This document shows, one piece after another, positions 57,849 to 64,000 of a DNA stretch of 64,000 bases; the stretch's first letter is position 1, and every line of letters begins with the position of its first letter. The stretch spans positions 186,001-250,000 of the forward strand of contig NW_025954986.1 of assembly GCF_022376445.1 (NCBI RefSeq). Direction: 5' to 3'. Origin of the DNA: Fomitopsis serialis (lineage: Eukaryota > Basidiomycota > Agaricomycetes > Polyporales > Fomitopsidaceae). The translations under genes and the position numbers were made by a program. The notes under the pieces are model-generated. The model did no database searches. It was given only the letters and a program-made list of their open reading frames with translations, and had not been told where the DNA came from.

Positions 57849-58919
57849 TAGTGTTGTTGGCAAATCAGCGCCAGCTTGCCACCTGGCACGCGCCAGGGGT
57901 GGCGATTGGTTGGCGATTGGCAAGTGGCAGAGGGGAGGGTGGCGCAACCTGGCGAATCGCCAGGCGCTTATGCATTTTATGGCGACTGGACCGGTGTGGT
58001 TGAGTCAAAACCAAGCCGTCGAGGTCATTCAGTGTTGGTAAGAGAAATTTGAAAAGTGTCTGTGAAGATGACTCGCAGTACGGGGGTGTCATCGGCCTGC
58101 CCATTCCTGGTCCGACTCTCTGAGGGGCAGAATCAGCTACACTATTACCGCATTTGGCAATCGGAAGTGCGGTATTTAACCTGGTGCTCGCCGACGAGTC
58201 GCCGTTCACTGACGCGGACATTGACGATGAGCCTCACGGGGGTTAATATTAATGTTAACTTAAGCCGGGAGTATCGCTACACTTGCGGCCTTCACTGCAA
58301 CGGTTCCGGACCAGGATGACCGACATAGGTGGCCAGCGAAGAATTGCTGTTCGCGAGTAGTCTCCGTAGCAGACCTAAAAGGCCGGTTCGCCAGTGCGGA
58401 CGCGGTGTGTCGCCGTGTTCGCTACATCTAGCCCACCTTGACAGTCTCAGCATGAGATGCAGTGTGTGCAATTGTATGCCATTGAGTCAACATTTCAGCA
58501 CCGAGTCACCAACATGCACGGCGACGTGCGCAACCATCCGTCAGACTGCAATTACACGAAGTTCCAGTCATTAACTTGAATATTGAATGCAAATGCACTC
58601 CGAGTCGTCGTGACCCGAAACCCGATTTGCTGCTTTTATGGCCGCCTGCCACTACCTGCTGTCTCGTCGAGGCCTACTCACATCCTAAAGGCTGCATGTC
58701 GTTCTCCCAGTGTCCCGCTTGTACCCTGCAGTGCTAAACATCCTCGGGGACCTCCAAGCAGCGGCACAAGCTCGAAATTAAGCACAAAACGCCAAAAACG
58801 CTTCAAAAAGCCCATTTGCCAGTTGCGCCACAATCGCCAGCGCGCGCCACCCCCCGAAAACCCATTCCCAAGCGCCATTTGCCGGCAATTGGGTCCATTC
58901 CCATTTGCCATCAGCACTA
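57849..58919. mobile_element. Non-autonomous hAT-like DNA transposon, 1,071 bp
   Basis: The 8-bp target duplication CTTACAGA flanks the element at 57841-57848 and 58920-58927. Terminal inverted repeats read TAGTGTTGTTGGCAAAT on the left and TAGTGCTGATGGCAAAT as the reverse complement of the right end, 15 of 17 matching. An 8-bp duplication and a TAGTG start are the hallmarks of the hAT superfamily. Each end carries a subterminal cluster of GGCGATTGG and TTGGCAA-like words (57850-57985 left, mirrored at 58800-58910 right), the kind of array hAT transposases bind. No transposase frame is present inside, so mobility would depend on an enzyme encoded elsewhere. Confidence 0.85.
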
Positions 58920-58927
58920 CTTACAGA
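58920..58927. other. Right 8-bp target-site duplication
   Basis: CTTACAGA, the partner of 57841-57848. Confidence 0.85.
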
Positions 58928-59163
58928 ATATAGTCTCAGTTGTGGCTACATATATAGATGTCATACTTATCGTTACCGAGCGTGAATGTGAACAGTACAA
59001 CTACACGACCTCCAGGGTCTCGTAACAACAACACAGGGTATCGAAGAAGACCAAAAAACCGAAGCACTCATGTCACCAAAATCGAAGAAAGGCGTCTGAC
59101 AGCACAGCGGGCGACACCACATAGAGTTGCAGTATCCACCATCGAAGCATAGCCATGGACGAT

Positions 59164-61040
59164 CTAATCAAGTCCATCTTCCCCGAAATCCCACTCTCCC
59201 TTATCATTACCACCTGTCGCAGACATATCCTTCGCCTTCTGAGCAAGAGCAGCAAGCTCTGCCGGTTGATCAGGCTTGGAGGACTCGCCTGGTTGGGGAG
59301 GTTCAGAGGTGGCTCCCGTGTTGTCCTGCCACGCTCCTGGGATCGGCGACCCGTCCTTCCCTTCCTGGTCCTGCTTCTCTTCGCTATGCGTCCCACCTAT
59401 GATGCCGCCCCACACAGATGCCTTCCCTTGAACCTTCGCTATCATGGCGGAGTACCTGCCGGGTATCACAATCGATGCATTCTTCTTGTGCGCGGGGTTG
59501 GGCAAGTCTGTGATGATCGTCGGCTTCGGGGTCGGCGCGCGAGTCGTCTCTGTGGCAGCGCCTGCAGGCTTCTCGTTCTCTGCGGGTGGCATGGTAGATG
59601 GTTGGTCTACAGTCGTAGTGGACGGTGCGTTCTTGTTCTCGGCATTTGCTGGAGGTACAGGATGTCCCTTGCCCCAAGCGCTTGGCTTCGGGGATTGCGT
59701 ACGAGCCAACTCTGCAGCCGGACTAGCAGGCTTGTCCGCTGCTGCTTGTGTCGCGCTGGGACCTTTGTTCTTACCCCAAGGGTTTGGCTTCGGGGTCTGC
59801 GTACGAGGAGACTCTGAAGCAGCACTTGTAGGCTTACCACCTACTGCTGATGTCGCACCGTTAACCTTGTTCGTCCCCCAAGCGTTGAGCTTCGGTGTCG
59901 CGGTACGAGGTGGCTCCGCGACAGGACCGGCGGGCTTCTCTGCAACTGGCGTCGCAGCAGGAGTCTTGTTCTCACCCTGAGCGTTTGGCTGCGGTGTCGT
60001 GCTGGGGGCTGGTTCTGAAGCAGAGCCGTTGTCCGTGGCCGTCGTAGAAGCTGGTTGGCTGGGCGTCGCAGCAGGCGTCTCGGTCTTGCCCCAGGCATTC
60101 GGCTTCGAGGGCGTTGCTGGACCCGGCGACGCGGCTGTATCGATGAGCTGCTCGCCCTCCGTACCAGGCGTAGACGAAGTAGGTTGATCTCCACTCGACG
60201 ATGACGCCGGGGTCTCGGTTTCGGGGTTCGTCTTCACGTCACCAGCTGCAGGTGTCGCTTCGCCAGCCGTCTGCGAGGTGGACGCATCGCCATTCGTAGG
60301 CTGCGGTGTGTTCTCGGCGGGCGCCTCGGTGTCGCCTGCAGGAGGGCAGATACGTCTGCAGGTTCTGTCTGATTATCCTTTACGTTTTCGTCTGCCACGT
60401 TGCTCCCCTCAGAGGCTGCTTTGTCCTCTTTTACGGAGGATTCCGTCTTATCACTGCCCTCCGGGACAGGGTCTGATCCACCCTCTGGCGTCGTTACCGA
60501 TGCATCTGTACTCGTGTTGGTGTTGTCGGTAGACTGTGGTGGTGTTGCGGCGTCGGTGGGGACCTCTGCGGGCGCACCCTCACCAGGAGCAGCAACGCTC
60601 TCCGAGACTCCGCTACTAGCCTGAGCATCCGAAGAGGGCTCTGCTGGGGTAGTGCCAGAAGATGAATCAACAACGGTAGCAGACGCATCAACGAGTTCGG
60701 GCGTCTCTGTCGTCGGAGCCGTAACAGTCAAGGATTCTTCAACACCTCCCTCCGTTTTACGTTCGCCATCTGCCTGCAGGTCCTGATCACTGCCCGCAGG
60801 AGCGACAGCCTCATGCTGTGAAGGGTCCGAAGCCTGTTCCTCCCCTACATCGGGAGCGCTCGAGACGATTTCTTTCGGCTGGTCAGCAGGCGCCGCCGTC
60901 TCGTCCGCGTTCTGGGGTTGCTGAGGTTGAGCAGTGGTCGGTGTAGAAGTAGTAACGTCAACAAGGATGGGAGCATCGGATTGCGAATGCGACGAAGTAA
61001 CATCGGGAGTAAGGGTACTATTGCCCGAAGGCTCCGAGTC
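59164..61040 (-). CDS. Low-complexity reading frame with PNAWGK repeats, possibly the tail of the BTB gene
   Basis: Open minus-strand frames run almost without break from 61040 to a stop at 59164-59166. They are rich in Ala, Thr, Pro, Glu and Gln. The distal part contains at least five copies of a roughly 30-residue unit centred on KPNAWGK (variants QPNAQGE, KLNAWGT, KPNPWGK, KPSAWGK). It then has a more complex end (VIPGRYSAMIAKVQGKAS, ELAALAQKAKDMSATG, GEWDFGEDGLD). No ATG opens the frame: it runs upstream into an alternative frame of the BTB gene's last exon. One further frame change lies at about 60340-60350. The simplest reading is an extended, disordered C-terminus of the BTB protein reached by splicing or by indels; a separate gene is the alternative. 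Function unknown. Confidence 0.5.
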
Positions 61041-61042
61041 AT

Positions 61043-62414
61043 TTAGGCTTCTTTCCTCCCCTGGGTCCCCCCTGTTGCCATTGGGAGTTGCGCGCCCTTC
61101 TTTTGCGCCGCCTTCTTCTCCTGCTGTCGCTTCCTTTTCTGGTTTTCCTTCTTTGTCGGCGCCTTCCCCGGTTTCTCCGGCTCGTCCTTTTCCACCAGCG
61201 GCATCTCCAGAACCGGCGTCTCGACCACCGGCGTTGGCGCCGACGGTGTCTCGACCACCGGGGTTTCGACTGTTGGCGTCTGCACCGCCGGCGAGGGTGC
61301 CCGTGGCGGCGGCTCCAGCGGAGGTGGGTGTACCGTTCCCTGCATTGGAGCAAATACAGAGTTCAGTCTCCCGCTGAGAATAGTAGGGGAAGAGTTCGAG
61401 GCGAATTGACCTGGGGATTTTGCTGCATCCTTAGCAGCCGTGACGGTGGGCGTCGACGACGGACCGAAGGTCGAGTCAACCGCCGTCGTTGCTGCGCTGT
61501 GAGAAGGGGCGGCGAGCGTAGGCTTCTTGGGGGTCGTGAAAGTACGGTTCATGCCGTTCATAGCAGGGATCGTGAAGGCGGACGCGCTCCCAATGTTCTC
61601 GAGCGGCGTAAGGGAAGGGGAGGGCGGGCCCGCAGTGATGCCAAAAACATCCTTGATGATGGAGACCATATCCTCGCCCCCGGCAGTCACGGGCGAGGAG
61701 CAGAGCTGACCGGGGCTGCCCGACGGCCTACCCCGCGCGGACTCTCGGGCGGTCGCCAGAAGCAGCGCTGTCTCGAGACCGAGCTGGCGACCCTCCTTGA
61801 TGGACAGCGGCTCGGGCCGCATGCACATCGCGATGTACGAAGGGATGAGGAGCTTCTTGTCCAGCTCGTACGCCTGGTAGAGCTCGATCTTATGCAGCGC
61901 CGGGATCTCGAACTTCTCGAGCTCCCGTACGCAGAGCTTCTTGACTTCCGCGAACCGCCAGTCGAATGCCAACTTCAGGATGGCTGACCAATCTTCAACG
62001 GTAGCGTCGTAAATGGAGTATTTCCTGGCACACGGCGTGAGGTGGTGCAGGAAACAACTGGGATCGACTCACGGGTTGTAGAACACCCAGAGAAATCGTG
62101 CAAAGTCGTTGGCCAAGACATCCTCCAGAGGGAATGCGTGCGCGTCTGTCGAGCCCTTCGGCTGCTGCCCAGGAGGTGCAGCGACGGCGAACTTCTCGCG
62201 GAAGAATGCCGACTCGCGCTCGAAGAAGTAACGATGTACACGGAAAAGGTAGTTCTCAACCTGCACCGCCGTCGTCAGCACACACGACGACAGTCCAAGC
62301 GCAGTCAGCGATACGCACCAGGAAATGAATGTCTCCGCCGGAGAGATAGTACTTCGGATGCCGCTTCACCTTCTCCAGCGAGGTGTCGACAGAAATGTTG
62401 TAGTTGTGGGCCAT
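61043..62414 (-). CDS. BTB/POZ domain protein with disordered tail
   Basis: The start at 62412-62414 gives MAHNYNISVDTSLEKVKRHP, then KYYLSGGDIHFLV. An intron (GTGCGT..GTGCAG) joins ENYLFRVHRYFFERESAFFR, a BTB fold closely matching the fungal family, ending FARFLWVFYNP. The next intron leads to KYSIYDATVEDWSAILKLAF, RFAEVKKLCVRELEKFEIPA and LHKIELYQAYELDKKLLIPS, a BACK-like helical region. A Ser/Pro/Thr-rich tail follows, with PTVETPVVETP-type repeats and a Lys-rich end (QKRKRQQEKKAAQKKGAQ). In this frame the stop is at 61043. A six-C homopolymer at 61069-61074 and the adjacent open frame leave the true C-terminus uncertain. It could act as a Cul3 adaptor. Related to the gene at 34788. Confidence 0.82.
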
Positions 62415-62475
62415 TGGAGGCTGAAGCATACACTGCGGACAACCCGGATTGTGCGAGGCGCTTACATGGGCCTAA

Positions 62476-62694
62476 CATTGCAAGAGCGTGTATATTAGTA
62501 AGCCACTAAGTGAAAATCCCTAACATGGGAAGTACATGCCTAGAACATGACGCGATTTCGGAACATAGGAAGAACATAGCACTTACATTCCCGATTTTGG
62601 GAACATTCGAAATGTTAGCCCGAACAAAGGAATACCATTCCCTATGTTACGAGCTCCGACTTAGAGCCGTAAAAATATACACGCCCTTACAATG
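62476..62694. mobile_element. 219-bp MITE, PIF/Harbinger-like
   Basis: Terminal inverted repeats start CATTGCAAGAGCGTGTATAT on the left and CATTGTAAGGGCGTGTATAT as the reverse complement of the right end. Matching continues with some mismatches to a common CTAAGT, about 29 of 36. The 3-bp duplication TAA flanks it at 62473-62475 and 62695-62697. A 3-bp TWA duplication is typical of PIF/Harbinger-derived miniature elements. The interior is AT-rich with several GAACAT and TAACAT words and no coding capacity. It sits about 60 bases upstream of the BTB gene start, so it may influence that promoter. Confidence 0.8.
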
Positions 62695-62697
62695 TAA

Positions 62698-64000
62698 GTA
62701 CCATGTGAGCGCTTCGCACAACGCGGTTCGTCCGCAGTGATAGGGATAGCGGTCGTGATGATGGGCGGGGCCAAAGATATGAAGGGCAAAAATCCGAGCC
62801 TCTTCACCGCCGCACACGTGTGGGCCTCATGTCGGGACCCGACACATCAGAATTCGAAAAGGCACATAGCCCGTCGCCAAAGATCGGTTTGTTCATCGTG
62901 GAAAGAGGAATACACGTTGCAGAGGCCGAGACACGGCGTCTGCACCCTCTTTACGTCCATTACAAACCGCAAAGAATGGATTTCTGACTGCGTTAGTATA
63001 GCGAGTAACAACAGATCTAGTGGTACAAGTGAGCGTTAATTACATAACACAAAGGCGACCCATTGTTTATCAAACAACGCAGAGCGTCTTCCACTGACCC
63101 GGACCATGGACAATCCTGCGGAGCGTGGTCGAGGCATGGATCACTAGATGTGAGCATCAGCACATAGCCAACGATGAAGGGCTGGTATCGAGGACGTAAG
63201 ATGAGCGTAACAACAACAGTGTACATGTACGACTCATCGCGAACCCATCAACGAGCGAATTTGACGACAGGTAGATAGGTCTCGCTTTTAGAAGTAATAC
63301 AGAGGAAGGACAACATTCGTGTGATGCCATGCGTCCAACAGCAGGAAGATGGTTAAGGTTGCTGTGCACAAACGTTCCCTACACCTGGTGGTCGGAACTA
63401 GGTGGTTTACCTATGGACCAGGTGTGCGACAGTTCCGCCTGGCCTCCACAGGCCGCAGCTGCATCATGATATGGTCCGGTATGACAAAGCCTGAGCTCGA
63501 AACGCAGATGCGAGCGCTGAGCAAGTGGGACTCACGATAGAACACATCACCACCGGGTAAGGCAACCGGAGCTAGCGTGTAAACAAGGTCCAGGCGTAAG
63601 AACAGTGTTTAAAGTCCTTGAGCGTCCAGCAGTCAATCAAGGTTCGCACACAAGTCTTCTGCAAGCGGTCGTCAGGAGGACATCCACAGTATACTGAAAG
63701 TGATGACGGCGTTGACGCTGCTTGCTGGCCTGTATGCAAGCCGACGTTGAACAGGGTGGGCATGGAAACACGGAGTAGCTAAGGGCCCAACAAGCCACAG
63801 AGATGAGGAACATATGTCGAAGTTTGCAGTGGACGGCAGATACGGGCGAGGGGAACAGAAGACGAGCCGTGGTGGTTCAGGCATGATGAACGATTGTGGG
63901 GAGACAGCATCCCCCAGGATGCCACGGTCACCACAAGTCCACGAGTCTGACCCCGACTAACACACATTCCGGCGCAGACGACGGAGGCAAGTGTCGCAGA
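62698..64000. other. Terminal intergenic region
   Basis: No recognisable domain or splice chain is seen on either strand. Short open frames only. Confidence 0.45.

Noticed and set aside
1..64000. CRISPR arrays, rRNA, tRNA genes and biosynthetic or toxin clusters
   Set aside because: No spaced short repeats, no rRNA blocks, and no cloverleaf with convincing A and B boxes were found by eye. The UGT alone does not make a cluster.

Overview
The window is nuclear DNA from a filamentous basidiomycete, most likely an Agaricomycete of the polypore type. The evidence is dense genes with many 45-75 nt GT..AG introns, CTGAC-like branch points, expanded F-box, BTB and GH71-type families, and clear fungal housekeeping genes. 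There are no operons, rRNA or CRISPR arrays, and I found no tRNA I could defend. All gene models are hand-spliced from the sequence. The coordinates of multi-exon genes are spans.

Layout. 1-0.76 kb holds the 5' part of an unknown membrane-protein gene (copy 1). 2.4-5.6 kb has two tandem F-box paralogues. 5.9-7.6 kb is TIM50 (minus), and 8.5-10.0 kb is a single-pass Ser/Pro-rich protein. 10.5-12.7 kb is another F-box gene. 14.8-22.0 kb is a very large Bem2-type RhoGAP. 23.1-24.0 kb is an ERV2-type sulfhydryl oxidase. From 24.47 kb a 4.7 kb cassette begins that reappears inverted at 50.78-55.50 kb. Between the two arms lie a mitochondrial-type membrane protein, two paralogous type II membrane proteins with adhesin-like repeats, a small Gly2 hydrophobic protein, a PARG/macrodomain-like gene, a BTB gene, a UDP-glycosyltransferase, LSM4, an F-box/LRR gene, DPH5 and a GH71 alpha-1,3-glucanase. 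After the second arm come a decayed third relative of half the cassette, a non-autonomous hAT-like transposon, a repeat-rich low-complexity reading frame, a BTB gene and a small MITE.

The most unusual structure is the inverted cassette. It pairs an uncharacterised membrane protein with a divergently arranged partner gene of unclear coding status. Two arms, a third copy of the membrane gene at the left edge, and a decayed partner copy at 55.7-57.4 kb point to repeated duplication in this neighbourhood. Two transposable elements are defined here by target-site duplications: a 1,071 bp element with an 8-bp duplication, and a 219 bp element with a TAA duplication.

Several accessory genes between the arms (PARG-like, UGT, adhesin-like) carry single-base frame breaks at conserved positions. 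Housekeeping genes in the same stretch (LSM4, DPH5) and the GH71 gene splice to intact frames. This looks like selective decay of dispensable genes, although base errors in the assembly cannot be excluded from sequence alone.
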